Shown in pieces: positions 25,627 through 35,774 of a stretch of DNA of 64,000 nucleotides. Each line of letters begins with the position of its first letter. Positions within the stretch are counted from its first letter, which is position 1. The notes beneath the pieces are model-generated. The model did not search any database. It had not been told where the DNA came from and saw only the letters and a list, made by a program, of their open reading frames with translations. A program made the translations under genes and the position numbers. Origin of the DNA: Streptomyces sp. NBC_01454 (lineage in GTDB: Bacteria > Actinomycetota > Actinomycetes > Streptomycetales > Streptomycetaceae); NCBI RefSeq assembly GCF_036227565.1, contig NZ_CP109460.1, positions 6,076,001-6,140,000 of the forward strand, written 5' to 3'.

Positions 25627-25679
25627 AACACGCACCCTCTCTTTTCTGCGGACAGCTCTTGCACAAGCCTTCTCGTCTA

Positions 25680-25720
25680 TTTGACGTTATCTATCATAGC
25701 TGCTTCACGTCAGTTTGACG
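25680..25720. promoter_or_regulatory. possible operator in the nadA-erpA divergent region
   Basis: TTTGACG occurs at 25680-25686 and again at 25714-25720, and the second is part of the inverted repeat CGTCA-GTT-TGACG (25708-25720). The sequence between is unusually AT-rich and contains TATGAT on the minus strand, a possible -10 of nadA. The factor is unknown. The rest of 25627-25951 shows no gene. Confidence 0.45.
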
Positions 25721-25951
25721 ATGGCGCTTGTGTCGATGTGACGCATCCGCACCCGCCGTGTGTGCTCGGCCACCTGTTCCTGTCCGCCGGTGTGCGAGCA
25801 TGGGGAGAACGAAGTAGGAGAAGCCGCCCCCGGGCGGTGCCCGGAAGGCTTCTCGACAAGTTGTGCCCAGCCGGAATTAATCCGGGACGTCGTGGGTTGC
25901 AGCTGGTTGCATCCGATGACAAGCGGTCCGTACAACCCGGGAGAGATCTAG

Positions 25952-26305
25952 ATGAGCGTTCAGGACGAGACCACCGTCAGCGACGGCATCATCCTGTCCG
26001 ACGCGGCCGCGTCGAAGGTCAAGAGCCTGCTGGAGCAGGAAGGCCGGGACGACCTCGCGCTGCGGGTGGCCGTTCAGCCCGGCGGCTGCTCCGGACTGCG
26101 CTACCAGCTCTTCTTCGATGAGCGCTCGCTCGACGGCGATGTCGTCAAGGACTTCGACGGCGTGAAGGTCGTCACCGACCGGATGAGCGCCCCTTACCTG
26201 GGCGGCGCCTCCATCGACTTCGTCGACACCATCGAGAAGCAGGGCTTCACGATCGACAACCCGAACGCCACCGGCTCCTGCGCCTGCGGCGACTCCTTCA
26301 GCTAG
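25952..26305 (+). CDS. erpA: A-type iron-sulfur carrier protein (ErpA/HesB)
   Basis: 117 residues of the HesB/IscA family. The three cluster-binding Cys are Cys46 (GGCSG), Cys110 and Cys112 (SCACGDSF). It carries Fe-S clusters from the SUF machine to target enzymes, among which NadA is a plausible one. ATG at 25952 has GGGAGAG upstream. Stand-alone unit with a terminator after it; divergent from nadA. Confidence 0.95.
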   Translation: MSVQDETTVSDGIILSDAAASKVKSLLEQEGRDDLALRVAVQPGGCSGLRYQLFFDERSLDGDVVKDFDGVKVVTDRMSAPYLGGASIDFVDTIEKQGFTIDNPNATGSCACGDSFS

Positions 26306-26324
26306 GGAGTTCGGGCAGCACGTA

Positions 26325-26365
26325 CGGAAGGCGGCGCCCCCCGAGTGGGGGAGTGCCGCCTTCCG
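26325..26365 (+). terminator. terminator after erpA
   Basis: 11-bp outer stem (26325-26335 with 26355-26365) with an inner 5-bp C/G stem, 20 bp after the stop. Confidence 0.85.
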
Positions 26366-26435
26366 CTGTTTCCGCGCCTCCCGGACCTCTTCCTCGCCTC
26401 CCGGACCTCCGCCTCCGACGGCCCGCGGGCGCGCC

Positions 26436-27962
26436 CTACTGCTTGGGCACGGACTCACCGGTCGAGACATCGACCACCTTCCGGCCGTCCAGCGGCTCGT
26501 GCAGAGTCACGGTCTTGGTGAACTCCTTGGCGATCTTCACGCAGACCTGGCCGGGCTTCTTGTCCTTGCCGACGACCTTGGTCCGCACGGTCGAGCCCGA
26601 CTCCTCGGCACTCACCGAGTAGACGCTGCACACCCCGCCCCAGAAGTGCACCGTCAGCTTCTTGCCGCCGTCGCTCACGCCGTACGACTCCAGGGCCATC
26701 ACCCCGGGCTTCCCGGACGGCTTCCCGGGCGCGTGGCCGGGGCCCTGCGAGCTGCCCCCGCCGTCCCGGTGGGCCAGGTACTTCGGGTTCACCGCCGGCT
26801 GCGCGACCGTCGAGGTGGCGTCCGGGCCGCTGCCGGCGCCCGGCTGGCGCACCGCGTACAGCCACGACGGCACCAGTGCCTGCCCGCCGTCCACGTACTG
26901 CACCGAGAGCCCGAATACGGCGCCGGTCACCTCGGACGGCTGCTGCGCCTTCGTCGGCGCCGGCTCGCACGGCGCGATCCCGCCGGCCTTGCCGTCCTTG
27001 CTGTCCTTCTTCCCGGGCGGCGAGGGGCAGCCGGCCGGCTTGCGGCCCTCGCCCGAGTTCAGCCGGTCCAGCGTCTTGTCGGCGTTCAGCACCGGATACT
27101 CCGCACCCTTGACCGGGTTCGCGAACTGGCCGCTGCCGCCGACCACTTGACCGTCCGAACCGACCTGCAGATCGCTCTGCCAGCCGTACGTCGGCAGCCC
27201 GCCCAGCACCGGGTTCGTGGTGACGATCCGCACCGCGCCGGACAGCCCGCCCGCATCGATCCTGGCGTCCTCCTGGCCGAGCGCCTTCAGCACCGGCCGC
27301 ACCGCCTGCTTGGCCTTCTCCGGCGACACCGCGCCCTTGCCGCTGCTGTCGTCCTCGGTGGCGATGTCCCCGCCCCCGCGGTACGACGGACAGCCGGGCC
27401 GGCTCGACGCGGCGGCACCGCCCCCGTCCTCACCCTTGCCGCCCTTGGGGGAGGCGGGCAGTGGGCAGTTGCTGCCGCCAGGGGTGCCGTACTGCGAGAA
27501 CGTCCAGGATCCCGAGCCGGTCTTGTTCACCTGCAGGACGGGGCCGCGGCCGTCCCGGGTCGGCCCGCCGACCTTCCAGGCGGTGCCCTCCGAACGGACC
27601 TTTCCGGCCACGTCCAGAGCCTTGGCCAGCCGCTCGACCGACTCCCGGCTGATCTCGCCCTTGGGGCGGTAGACGGGCGCGGCGGCCGGCCCGCCGGGCA
27701 GCTTCTTCACCGCCCGGTACTTCGCCCCCTGCGGATTGGGCTCACCGGCCGCGATCGAGCCGCCGGAGTAGCCGTCGAGGGCGAGGGGCGGCGGGTCGCC
27801 CTTGGCCGAGCCGGTGCCCCCGTCGCCCGACGCGGACGAGGCCCAGTACGCCGCGCCGCCCCCGGCCAGCAGCACCGCGGCGGCCACCGAGGCGACTACC
27901 ACCGGGGTGCGCCGCCGGCGCTCCGTGGGGTCCGGGCTGTCGTTGCTGTCCTCGGTGTTCAC
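26436..27962 (-). CDS. membrane-anchored extracytoplasmic protein of unknown function
   Basis: 508 residues. A short cytoplasmic N-terminus with RRRR, one membrane helix (about 19-45, VVVASVAAAVLLAGGGAAYWA), then a large Gly/Ser/Pro/Lys-rich extracytoplasmic part. Several Cys pairs (SNCPLPAS, RPGCPSY, AGCPSPPG, IAPCEP, GVCSVY, QVCVK) suggest disulfides. No enzyme motif is recognised; similar large membrane proteins occur across Streptomyces. GTG at 27962 with AAGGAG seven bases before it. Confidence 0.88.
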   Translation of the reverse strand: MNTEDSNDSPDPTERRRRTPVVVASVAAAVLLAGGGAAYWASSASGDGGTGSAKGDPPPLALDGYSGGSIAAGEPNPQGAKYRAVKKLPGGPAAAPVYRPKGEISRESVERLAKALDVAGKVRSEGTAWKVGGPTRDGRGPVLQVNKTGSGSWTFSQYGTPGGSNCPLPASPKGGKGEDGGGAAASSRPGCPSYRGGGDIATEDDSSGKGAVSPEKAKQAVRPVLKALGQEDARIDAGGLSGAVRIVTTNPVLGGLPTYGWQSDLQVGSDGQVVGGSGQFANPVKGAEYPVLNADKTLDRLNSGEGRKPAGCPSPPGKKDSKDGKAGGIAPCEPAPTKAQQPSEVTGAVFGLSVQYVDGGQALVPSWLYAVRQPGAGSGPDATSTVAQPAVNPKYLAHRDGGGSSQGPGHAPGKPSGKPGVMALESYGVSDGGKKLTVHFWGGVCSVYSVSAEESGSTVRTKVVGKDKKPGQVCVKIAKEFTKTVTLHEPLDGRKVVDVSTGESVPKQ

Positions 27963-28035
27963 CGCATCGCTCCTTCAGCTCCGCTGAACATCTGACGTGC
28001 CCTCCTCGGTGAGGTGGACGCCGATGGGACGGAGC

Positions 28036-28075
28036 GGGGGCGGATGCGGTTCCCCAAGGGGCCGCATCCGCCCCC
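28036..28075 (-). terminator. terminator of the small gene at 28089
   Basis: Perfect 14-bp stem (28036-28049 with 28062-28075) and 12-base C/G-rich loop, 13 bp past the stop. Confidence 0.85.
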
Positions 28076-28088
28076 GGCGGGCGGGTGG

Positions 28089-28316
28089 TCAGTCGCCGTA
28101 CTCGGACATTCCCTCCACCAGGGCGGCGGAGGAGGAGGGGACCTTGACGCCGTGCAGGTCGACGGCCCGCCCCGGTGCCGGCGCGGGACGCCGTCCGGCA
28201 TGCCAGCGGCCCTTCATCCGCGCGCAGTCACCGCGCAGCTCGTCGAGCGACTCCGGGTCCTGCCGGGCGGGCGAGGGGTCAGGGGACGGTGTGACGGCTT
28301 TCACAGGCTTGGTCAT
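28089..28316 (-). CDS. small conserved hypothetical protein
   Basis: 75 residues from ATG 28316, or 82 from ATG 28337; neither has a clear ribosome site. It is Pro/Ala-rich with the segment LRGDCARMKGRWHAGRRPAP and the end SSSAALVEGMSEYGD. Function unknown. The downstream terminator supports a real gene, and the AT-rich sequence at 28340-28380 may hold its promoter and that of the divergent kinase gene. Confidence 0.6.
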   Translation of the reverse strand: MTKPVKAVTPSPDPSPARQDPESLDELRGDCARMKGRWHAGRRPAPAPGRAVDLHGVKVPSSSAALVEGMSEYGD

Positions 28317-28474
28317 AGAGGCACCGTACGCAGCCATAAACTGAGGAGAAAGACCTACTATTGGGTAGTTTCAGTAGTTCAAGTGTCCGGGATGACCGGG
28401 TGGCGTGCCACCCCGCCGGGTAGCGTTGCTTCACGTCCGCCCGCCCCTACGCCTTCCGCAGGAGCAGACCCGTC

Positions 28475-29449
28475 GTGCGTATCGCAGTCACCGGCTCCAT
28501 CGCCACCGACCACCTGATGACCTTCCCCGGCCGCTTCGCCGATCAGTTGGTCGCCGACCAGCTGCATACGGTCTCCCTTTCCTTCCTGGTCGACCAGCTC
28601 GACGTCCGCCGCGGCGGCGTCGCCGCCAACATCTGCTTCGGCATGGGCCAGCTCGGCACCCAGCCGATCCTGGTCGGTGCCGCCGGCAACGACTTCGAGG
28701 AGTACCGCGCCTGGCTCGACCGCCACGGCGTCGACACCCGCTCCGTACGCATCTCCGAGGTCCTGCACACCGCGCGCTTCGTGTGCACCACCGACGCCGA
28801 CCACAACCAGATCGGCTCCTTCTACACCGGCGCGATGAGCGAGGCCCGGCTGATCGAGCTGCAGCACGTGGCCGAGCGGGTCGGCGGCCTGGACCTCGTG
28901 GTCATCGGCGCCGACGACCCCGAGGCGATGATCCGGCACACCGAGGAGTGCCGCAGCCGCGGTATCGCCTTCGGGGCCGACTTCTCCCAGCAGATCGCCC
29001 GGATGGACGGCGACGCCATCCGCACCCTCATGGAGGGCGCCGCCTACCTCTTCTCCAACGAGTACGAGAAGGGCCTGATCGAGTCCAAGACCGGCTGGAC
29101 CGACGAGGAGATCCTCGGCAAGGTCGGCACCCGCGTCACCACCCTCGGCGCCAACGGCGTCCGCATCGAGCGGGTCGGCGAGCCGGCCATCGAGGTCGGC
29201 GTCCCGGAGGAGAACGCCAAGGCCGACCCGACCGGCGTCGGCGACGCCTTCCGGGCCGGTTTCCTGTCCGGCCTGGCCTGGGGCGTCAGCCTGGAGCGCG
29301 CCGCGCAGATCGGCTGCATGCTGGCGACGCTGGTCATCGAGACCGTCGGCACCCAGGAGTACGAGCTCCAGCGCAGCCACTTCATGGACCGCTTCACCAA
29401 GGCCTACGGCCACGAGGCCGCGAACGAGGTCCAGCAGCACCTGGCCTGA
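28475..29449 (+). CDS. PfkB-family carbohydrate/nucleoside kinase
   Basis: 324 residues of the ribokinase/PfkB fold. The substrate-side motif VRRGGVAANICFGMGQLG (about 46-63) and the ATP-side motif DPTGVGDAFRAGFLSG (with the catalytic Asp in GVGDAF, about 257) are clear. Best matches in my memory are adenosine kinase or sugar kinases; substrate not set by sequence. GTG at 28475 has AGGAG upstream. Its stop is 10 bp from the stop of the convergent desulfurase fusion, with no clear terminator between. Confidence 0.9.
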   Translation: MRIAVTGSIATDHLMTFPGRFADQLVADQLHTVSLSFLVDQLDVRRGGVAANICFGMGQLGTQPILVGAAGNDFEEYRAWLDRHGVDTRSVRISEVLHTARFVCTTDADHNQIGSFYTGAMSEARLIELQHVAERVGGLDLVVIGADDPEAMIRHTEECRSRGIAFGADFSQQIARMDGDAIRTLMEGAAYLFSNEYEKGLIESKTGWTDEEILGKVGTRVTTLGANGVRIERVGEPAIEVGVPEENAKADPTGVGDAFRAGFLSGLAWGVSLERAAQIGCMLATLVIETVGTQEYELQRSHFMDRFTKAYGHEAANEVQQHLA

Positions 29450-29458
29450 CCCACCGCG

Positions 29459-30904
29459 TCAGGCGCGGCGCCGCACCACATAGGCGGCGCCGCGCCCGGC
29501 CGCCCGCTCACCCACGTACTCCTGGCCGCGCATGGCGCACCAGGCCGGGATGTCCTGCCGGGCCGCCTCGTCGTCGGAGAGCACGGTCACGGTCCCGCCG
29601 ACCGGCACCTCCCCGATCACCTTCGCGAGCTCGATGACCGGGATCGGGCAGCGCCGGCCCAGCGCGTCGACGACCAGCCCGGCCGCCGCGCCGGGCTCCT
29701 CGGCCGGTGGCGCGGGGTCCGTCCGCGGGGCCCCGCCGGCCGCCGCCGGCGTGTCCCTTCCCTCCTCCGCCGGGACACCCAGCCGCTCCCGCACCGCCCG
29801 CACCACCCGCGGCAGCACCTCCAAGAAGCGCTCCACGTCCGCCTCGGGCGCGCCGTACGGCAGCGAGATCCGGACATTTCCTTCGGACAGCACCCCCATC
29901 GCCCGCAGCACATGGCTCGGCGTCAAGGTGCTGGACGTACAGGACGATCCGGACGACACCGAGAAGCCCGCCCGGTCCAGCTCGTGCAGCAGGGTCTCCC
30001 CGTCGACATAGAGACAGGAGAAGGTGACGAGATGCGGCAGGCGGCGCACCGGGTCGCCGACCACCTCCACATCCGGCACCAGCTCCGGCACCCGCGCGCG
30101 GATCCGGTCCACCAGCCGCCGCAGCCGCGCCGCTTCGCCGTCCGTCCCCGGGTCCGCCCGCAGCGCGCGCAGGGAAGCCGCGGCCGCCACGATCGCCGGA
30201 AGGTTCTCGAAGCCCGGGCTGCGGCCCGACTCCCGCTCGTCCGCCGGCCCCTGGGCCGCGAACCGGGTCCCCTTGCGGACCACGAGCAGGCCCACCCCGG
30301 GCGGCCCGCCCCACTTGTGGGCGCTCGCCGCCAGCACGGACCAGGGACCGGGCACCGGCCCCCACGGCAGCGACTGGGCCGCGTCCACCAGCAGCGGCAC
30401 CCCCGCCTCGCGGCAGAGCTCCGCCACCTCGCCGACCGGCTGCTCGGTGCCCACCTCGTGATTGGCGGACTGGAGGCAGACCAGCGCGGTGTCCGCGGTG
30501 AGCGCGGCGGCCACCTCCCCGGGTGCCACCCGGCCGGCCGGGTCCACCGGCAGCTCCACCCGGCTGCCCCCGGCCGCCTCGTGGACCTCGGCGGCGTGCA
30601 GCACCGAGGAGTGCTCGACGGCGGAGTGCAGCAGCCGGCGGCCGACACGCCGGCGGGGCGCCAGCGCCCCGGACACCCCGGAGTGCACCGCGCGTGTCCC
30701 CGAAGGGGTGAAAACCAATTCGTCCGGGCGGCAGCCCACGGCCTCGGCCGCCGCCTCCCGGGCGGCGTCCAGCAGCAGCCGGGCGCGCCGCCCCTCGCGA
30801 TACAGGCGGGCCGGGTCGGCCCACCCTTCGTCGAGCGAGGCGAGCAGCGCCTCGCGGGCGACCGGGTGCAGCGGGGCGGCGGAGGCCGCGTCGAAGTAGG
30901 GCAC
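29459..30904 (-). CDS. cysteine desulfurase-TusA fusion protein
   Basis: 481 residues. The N-terminal part (about 1-375) is a NifS/IscS-type PLP enzyme: PLP Lys197 in SAHKWGG, His of VEHSSVLH, and the catalytic loop SSGSSCTSS with Cys322. An Ala/Pro linker (about 378-408) joins it to a TusA/SirA domain (about 409-481) whose sulfur-accepting Cys419 lies in RCPIPVIELAK. The fusion would pass persulfide sulfur from desulfurase to carrier within one chain. GTG at 30904; weak ribosome site. Divergent from ctaC. The sulfur acceptor downstream is unknown. Confidence 0.9.
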   Translation of the reverse strand: MPYFDAASAAPLHPVAREALLASLDEGWADPARLYREGRRARLLLDAAREAAAEAVGCRPDELVFTPSGTRAVHSGVSGALAPRRRVGRRLLHSAVEHSSVLHAAEVHEAAGGSRVELPVDPAGRVAPGEVAAALTADTALVCLQSANHEVGTEQPVGEVAELCREAGVPLLVDAAQSLPWGPVPGPWSVLAASAHKWGGPPGVGLLVVRKGTRFAAQGPADERESGRSPGFENLPAIVAAAASLRALRADPGTDGEAARLRRLVDRIRARVPELVPDVEVVGDPVRRLPHLVTFSCLYVDGETLLHELDRAGFSVSSGSSCTSSTLTPSHVLRAMGVLSEGNVRISLPYGAPEADVERFLEVLPRVVRAVRERLGVPAEEGRDTPAAAGGAPRTDPAPPAEEPGAAAGLVVDALGRRCPIPVIELAKVIGEVPVGGTVTVLSDDEAARQDIPAWCAMRGQEYVGERAAGRGAAYVVRRRA

Positions 30905-31255
30905 GTACGTGACGGTAGAACACCGGCCGCGGGCGGTGCGCGGCCTCGGGCCGACGGCGGGCGAGGGCGGCCGGCCGGGACCCGGCGAAACGGCCCGGAC
31001 ACGGTGCCGGGCACGGCGTCAGATGCCTGGTGGAAGCGGGTATTCGGGGGTGCGCCGGACCTTTCGCGGGGGCCCTGGCCACCCCTTAGGGGTGCGTCGC
31101 GGCGCGTTGGGCACCCTCCCCGCGCGACCCCAAATAGCGTCCAGTAGGGTTTGGTCCGCATAAACATCCAAACCCCTGCCCGACGCAGGGCGGCGACCGA
31201 CCAGCGAGTAAGGCCGCAGCCGACCGCGCGGGCGAGACTCTCGGGAAGGCGCTAC
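30905..31255. promoter_or_regulatory. intergenic region between desulfurase fusion and ctaC
   Basis: 351 bp between divergent genes without a convincing ORF. It must hold both promoters. The only structure I see is a small inverted repeat, CACCCC-TTA-GGGGTG (31080-31094). No clear -35/-10 pair was identified. Confidence 0.5.
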
Positions 31256-32218
31256 GTGAGTCCCAACGGCTCCGACCGCTCGTCGCGGCGCCCGATGCGG
31301 CGGAAGCTGCCGCAGGTGCTTGCTGCGGGCCTGGTCCTGGCGACCGCTACTGGTTGCACATATAAGGACTTCCCCCGCCTCGGCATGCCAACGCCCGTCA
31401 CCGACGAGGCGCCGCGGATCCTCTCTCTTTGGCAAGGCTCCTGGGCCGCCGCCCTCGCAACGGGCGTGTTGGTGTGGGGCCTGATCATCTGGAGTGTGAT
31501 CTTCCACCGCCGCAGCAGGACCAAGGTGGAGGTCCCCGCGCAGACGCGGTACAACATGCCGATCGAGGCGTTGTACACGATCGTCCCGTTCATCATCATT
31601 GCGGTGCTTTTCTACTTCACCGCACGTGATGAGAGCGCGCTGCTGAAGACTTCCAAGAAGCCGGACCACGTCGTGAACGTGGTGGGCTTCCAGTGGAGCT
31701 GGGCGTTCAACTACCTGGAGAACGTGGACGGCAACAAGTCGACCACCAACATCAACTCCAGTGCACTCTCCGCGGTCCCGGACAAGTGGAAGAAGACCGC
31801 GCCGGCCGGTGCGGACGGTGTCTACGACGTCGGCACCCCGGGCGAGCGCAACCCGCAGACCGGCAACCCCGGTCCGACCCTGTGGCTGCCGAAGGGCGAG
31901 ACGGTTCAGTTCGTGCTGACCTCTCGTGACGTCATCCACTCCTTCTGGGTGGTGCCGTTCCTGATGAAGCAGGACGTCATCCCGGGTCACACCAACGTCT
32001 TCGAGGTGACTCCCAACAAGGAGGGCACCTTCATGGGCAAGTGCGCCGAGCTCTGCGGCGTCGACCACTCCCGGATGCTCTTCAACGTCAAGGTCGTGTC
32101 CCCCGAGCGGTACCGGGCGCACCTGAAGGATCTGGCGAAGAAGGGCCAGACCGGATACCTGCCGTCGGGCATCAAGCAGACGGATCACGCCAGGAATGCG
32201 GAGACCAAGAACCAGTGA
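31256..32218 (+). CDS. ctaC: cytochrome c oxidase subunit II
   Basis: 320 residues. A lipoprotein-type signal (LATATGC, Cys about 33) is followed by two membrane helices (about 60-85, 105-125) and the cupredoxin domain. The CuA site is seen in the C-terminal [12 protein letters not shown] with the upstream His (DVIHSFWV). It takes electrons from the cytochrome cc head of QcrC. GTG at 31256 has GGGAAGG upstream; longer starts lie in the leader. Its stop overlaps the ctaD start (GTGA). Confidence 0.95.
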   Translation: MSPNGSDRSSRRPMRRKLPQVLAAGLVLATATGCTYKDFPRLGMPTPVTDEAPRILSLWQGSWAAALATGVLVWGLIIWSVIFHRRSRTKVEVPAQTRYNMPIEALYTIVPFIIIAVLFYFTARDESALLKTSKKPDHVVNVVGFQWSWAFNYLENVDGNKSTTNINSSALSAVPDKWKKTAPAGADGVYDVGTPGERNPQTGNPGPTLWLPKGETVQFVLTSRDVIHSFWVVPFLMKQDVIPGHTNVFEVTPNKEGTFMGKCAELCGVDHSRMLFNVKVVSPERYRAHLKDLAKKGQTGYLPSGIKQTDHARNAETKNQ

Positions 32219-33951
32219 GCATCCTCAACGAACCTCAGGGTGCCGCCGCCGACACGGCTCCGGCAGCACCGCCCGTACGCAAGAAGCAACCCGGTATCGC
32301 TGTCGTTCAGTGGCTCACCACCACTGACCACAAGACCATCGGCACGCTCTACCTGGTCACGTCGTTCGCGTTCTTCTGCATCGGCGGCCTGATGGCGCTC
32401 CTCATGCGCGCCGAGCTGGCTCGTCCCGGCACGCAGATCATGTCGAACGAGCAGTTCAACCAGGCGTTCACGATGCACGGCACGATCATGCTGCTGATGT
32501 TCGCGACGCCGCTGTTCGCCGGCTTCGCGAACTGGATCATGCCGCTGCAGATCGGCGCGCCCGACGTGGCGTTCCCGCGGCTGAACATGTTCGCCTACTG
32601 GCTGTACCTCTTCGGCTCGCTGATCGCGGTGGCCGGCTTCCTCACCCCGCAGGGTGCGGCGGACTTCGGCTGGTTCGCGTACTCGCCGCTGTCGGACGCG
32701 GTGCGTTCGCCGGGCGTCGGTGCGGACATGTGGATCATGGGTCTGGCCTTCTCCGGCTTCGGCACGATCCTCGGTTCGGTCAACTTCATCACGACGATCA
32801 TCTGCATGCGGGCACCGGGCATGACGATGTTCCGGATGCCGATCTTCGTCTGGAACGTCCTGCTGACCGCCGTGCTGGTCCTGCTGGCCTTCCCGGTGCT
32901 GGCGGCGGCGCTGCTCGCGCTGGAGGCGGACCGTAAATTCGGGGCGCATGTCTTCGATGCCGCAAATGGCGGTGCGTTGCTCTGGCAGCACCTCTTCTGG
33001 TTCTTCGGCCATCCAGAGGTGTACATCATCGCCCTGCCGTTCTTCGGCATCATTTCCGAGGTCATTCCGGTGTTCTCCCGGAAGCCGATGTTCGGTTACA
33101 TCGGTCTGATCGCGGCGACGGTTTCGATCGCCGGTCTTTCGGTCACGGTGTGGGCGCACCACATGTATGTGACGGGCGGCGTGCTGTTGCCGTTCTTCTC
33201 CTTCATGACGTTCCTCATCGCGGTGCCGACGGGTGTGAAGTTCTTCAACTGGATCGGCACGATGTGGAAGGGCTCATTGTCCTTCGAGACGCCGATGCTG
33301 TGGGCGATCGGCTTCCTGATCACCTTCACCTTCGGTGGTCTGACCGGTGTCATCCTGGCCTCGCCGCCGATGGACTTCCACGTCTCCGACTCGTACTTCG
33401 TGGTGGCGCACTTCCACTACGTGGTCTTCGGCACGGTCGTCTTCGCGATGTTCGCCGGGTTCCACTTCTGGTGGCCGAAGATGACCGGCAAGATGCTGGA
33501 CGAGCGGCTCGGCAAGATCACCTTCTGGACGCTGTTCGTGGGCTTCCACGGCACCTTCCTCGTCCAGCACTGGCTGGGTGCCGAGGGCATGCCGCGGCGT
33601 TACGCGGACTACCTCGCGGCCGACGGCTTCACGACGCTGAACACCATCTCGACGATCAGCTCGTTCCTGCTGGGCCTGTCGATCCTGCCGTTCCTCTACA
33701 ACGTCTGGAAGACGTCGAAGTACGGCGAGAAGATCGAGGTCGACGACCCGTGGGGCTACGGCCGTTCGCTGGAGTGGGCGACGTCCTGCCCGCCGCCGCG
33801 GCACAACTTCCTCACCCTGCCGCGCATTCGCTCCGAATCTCCGGCGTTCGACCTGCACCACCCGGAGATCGCAGCCCTTGACGCGCTGCACAACGGCCAC
33901 GGCACCGAGGCCGACAAGGCCCTCGCCGGCGGCAAGGAGGCGGGCAAGTGA
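32215..33951 (+). CDS. ctaD: cytochrome c oxidase subunit I
   Basis: 578 residues, 12 membrane helices. The catalytic core reduces O2 and pumps protons. Heme and copper ligands are recognisable: His of FTMHGTIM, the His-Tyr pair GHPEVYI, the HH pair in [10 protein letters not shown], and HFHYVVFGT. The C-terminal tail is cytoplasmic and charged. GTG at 32215 overlaps the ctaC stop, so subunits II and I are coupled; its own stop overlaps ctaF. Confidence 0.97.
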   Translation: MSILNEPQGAAADTAPAAPPVRKKQPGIAVVQWLTTTDHKTIGTLYLVTSFAFFCIGGLMALLMRAELARPGTQIMSNEQFNQAFTMHGTIMLLMFATPLFAGFANWIMPLQIGAPDVAFPRLNMFAYWLYLFGSLIAVAGFLTPQGAADFGWFAYSPLSDAVRSPGVGADMWIMGLAFSGFGTILGSVNFITTIICMRAPGMTMFRMPIFVWNVLLTAVLVLLAFPVLAAALLALEADRKFGAHVFDAANGGALLWQHLFWFFGHPEVYIIALPFFGIISEVIPVFSRKPMFGYIGLIAATVSIAGLSVTVWAHHMYVTGGVLLPFFSFMTFLIAVPTGVKFFNWIGTMWKGSLSFETPMLWAIGFLITFTFGGLTGVILASPPMDFHVSDSYFVVAHFHYVVFGTVVFAMFAGFHFWWPKMTGKMLDERLGKITFWTLFVGFHGTFLVQHWLGAEGMPRRYADYLAADGFTTLNTISTISSFLLGLSILPFLYNVWKTSKYGEKIEVDDPWGYGRSLEWATSCPPPRHNFLTLPRIRSESPAFDLHHPEIAALDALHNGHGTEADKALAGGKEAGK

Positions 33952-34346
33952 AGATCCAGGGCAAGATGTTCATCTGGCTCGCCGTCTTCGTCCTCGTCAT
34001 GGCGATCGTCTATGGCCTGTGGTCGAAGGAGCCGGCGGGCACCACCGCGCTGTTCCTCGCCTTCGGCCTGTGCATCATGGTCGGCTACTACCTGGCCTTC
34101 ACGGCCCGGCGGGTCGACGCGGGCGCACAGGACAACGAGAACGCCGAGGTCTCGGACGACGCCGGCGAGCTGGGCTTCTTCAGCCCGCACAGCTGGCAGC
34201 CGCTGTCCCTGGCCATCGGTGGCGCGCTCGCCTTCCTGGGCGTGGTCTTCGGCTGGTGGCTGCTGTACTTCTCGCTGCCGGTGATCTTTGTCGGACTCTT
34301 CGGCTGGGTCTTCGAGTACTACCGCGGTGAGAACCGCACACAGTAA
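33948..34346 (+). CDS. ctaF: cytochrome c oxidase subunit IV (actinobacterial type)
   Basis: 132 residues with four membrane helices and a charged loop (about 56-75). This small subunit is specific to actinobacterial aa3 oxidases within the bcc-aa3 supercomplex. GTG at 33948 overlaps the ctaD stop. A terminator follows, so ctaCDF is one unit. Confidence 0.93.
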   Translation: MKIQGKMFIWLAVFVLVMAIVYGLWSKEPAGTTALFLAFGLCIMVGYYLAFTARRVDAGAQDNENAEVSDDAGELGFFSPHSWQPLSLAIGGALAFLGVVFGWWLLYFSLPVIFVGLFGWVFEYYRGENRTQ

Positions 34347-34365
34347 GCACGCGCAGTGCCGTACG

Positions 34366-34402
34366 GCGGGCCCGGACACCCCTGGGGGGCGTCCGGGCCC
34401 GC
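34366..34402 (+). terminator. terminator after ctaCDF
   Basis: 12-bp perfect stem (34366-34377 with 34391-34402) and 13-base loop. Confidence 0.8.
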
Positions 34403-34480
34403 TGCGTTTCCCGGCCCGGGGCAGACCCGTTTGCAGTCCTCCAGCGCGCTGGGACAGGTGATTCTTCATATTTTTGGGAC

Positions 34481-35755
34481 ATGAGTCACAGACCTCGAAC
34501 CCGGACGGTGCTGAGCTGCGGCCTCCTGCTCGTGCCCCTTGCGGTGAGCGCCACCGCGTGCGGGGGCTCGGATTCGGAAGCGCTCTCCGCCACTCCCTAC
34601 GACGCGGCCGACCAGATCACGGCCAACACCCCCGACGGAAAGAAGAAAGCGGACCCCGACAAGCCGCTGGAGGTTTCCGTCAAGGGGGACGACGCGCGGA
34701 TCACCGATGTGACCGCCACCGATTCCACCGGCCGCTTCGTCCGCGGCGAACTGAGCGCCGACGGCAGGCGCTGGCGCACCACGGTGCCCCTGGCCGCCGG
34801 CAGCCGCTACACGGTGCGGGTGAGCACCGAGGACGAGGACGGTTCACCCGGCCGCAAGACGCTCACCGTCAACACCGCGGCCGCCGCCGGTCAGTTGTCC
34901 GCGGCCTTCGGGCCGGTGGGCGGCGAGTACGGCGTCGGCCAGCCGGTCACCGCCGAGCTGAGCCGGCCGGTCAAGGATCCCCAGCAGCGAGCCATCGTCG
35001 AGAGTGCCCTGAAGGTCGACTCCATGCCGCGCGTCGAGGGCGCCTGGCACTGGGTGGACGGCAAGAAGCTGCACTTCCGCCCGAAGGAGTACTGGCCCGC
35101 CCACGCCACGATCTCGGTGCACAGCAACCTGGCCGGCCTGAAGATCGCCAAGGGGCTCTACGGCGGCCCGTCCAAGCCGCTGCGGCTCACCACCGGCGAC
35201 CGGGTGGAGGCCATCACCGACGCGGGGTCGCACCAGATGACGGTGCTGCGCAACGGTGAGGCGGTCAACACCATCCCCGTGACCACCGGCAAACCCGGAT
35301 TCTCCACCCGTAACGGCGTCAAGGTCGTCCTCGGCAAGGAGAGCTTCGTACGGATGCGCAGCTCGACCGTCGGCATCGCCGCCGGGAGCGGGGATTCCTA
35401 CGATCTGCCGGTCTACTGGGCCACCCGGGTGACCTGGAGCGGCGAGTATGTGCACGCCGCACCCTGGTCCGTCGGCTCCCAGGGCGCGGCGAACGTCAGC
35501 CACGGCTGCACGGGCATGTCCACCAGCAACGCCCAGTGGTTCTTCAACCACGTCCGGGTCGGCGACATCGTCAAGGTCGTCAACAGCGGCGGCGACACCA
35601 TGACGCCGTTCGACAACGGCTTCGGCGACTGGAACATGCCCTGGCAGGAGTGGCGGGCCGGCAGCGCGCTGAAGAACAAGGCCGCCAGCACCACAGGAGC
35701 CGCCGAGCGCGAACAGAACCCCGCCGACGACGCCCGGCTGCGCCCGACCCTCTGA
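34481..35755 (+). CDS. L,D-transpeptidase lipoprotein
   Basis: 424 residues. Lipobox SATAC with Cys27. Two immunoglobulin-like domains (about 55-230) precede the YkuD domain (about 235-365). The catalytic motif is complete: His325 (EYVHAAPW) and SHGC with His341 and Cys343. It makes 3-3 cross-links in peptidoglycan or anchors proteins, outside the membrane. ATG at 34481 follows an AT-rich stretch (TTCTTCATATTTTTG) that may hold the promoter. Confidence 0.93.
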   Translation: MSHRPRTRTVLSCGLLLVPLAVSATACGGSDSEALSATPYDAADQITANTPDGKKKADPDKPLEVSVKGDDARITDVTATDSTGRFVRGELSADGRRWRTTVPLAAGSRYTVRVSTEDEDGSPGRKTLTVNTAAAAGQLSAAFGPVGGEYGVGQPVTAELSRPVKDPQQRAIVESALKVDSMPRVEGAWHWVDGKKLHFRPKEYWPAHATISVHSNLAGLKIAKGLYGGPSKPLRLTTGDRVEAITDAGSHQMTVLRNGEAVNTIPVTTGKPGFSTRNGVKVVLGKESFVRMRSSTVGIAAGSGDSYDLPVYWATRVTWSGEYVHAAPWSVGSQGAANVSHGCTGMSTSNAQWFFNHVRVGDIVKVVNSGGDTMTPFDNGFGDWNMPWQEWRAGSALKNKAASTTGAAEREQNPADDARLRPTL

Positions 35756-35774
35756 GCGCCTCTCAGCAGGCCGC

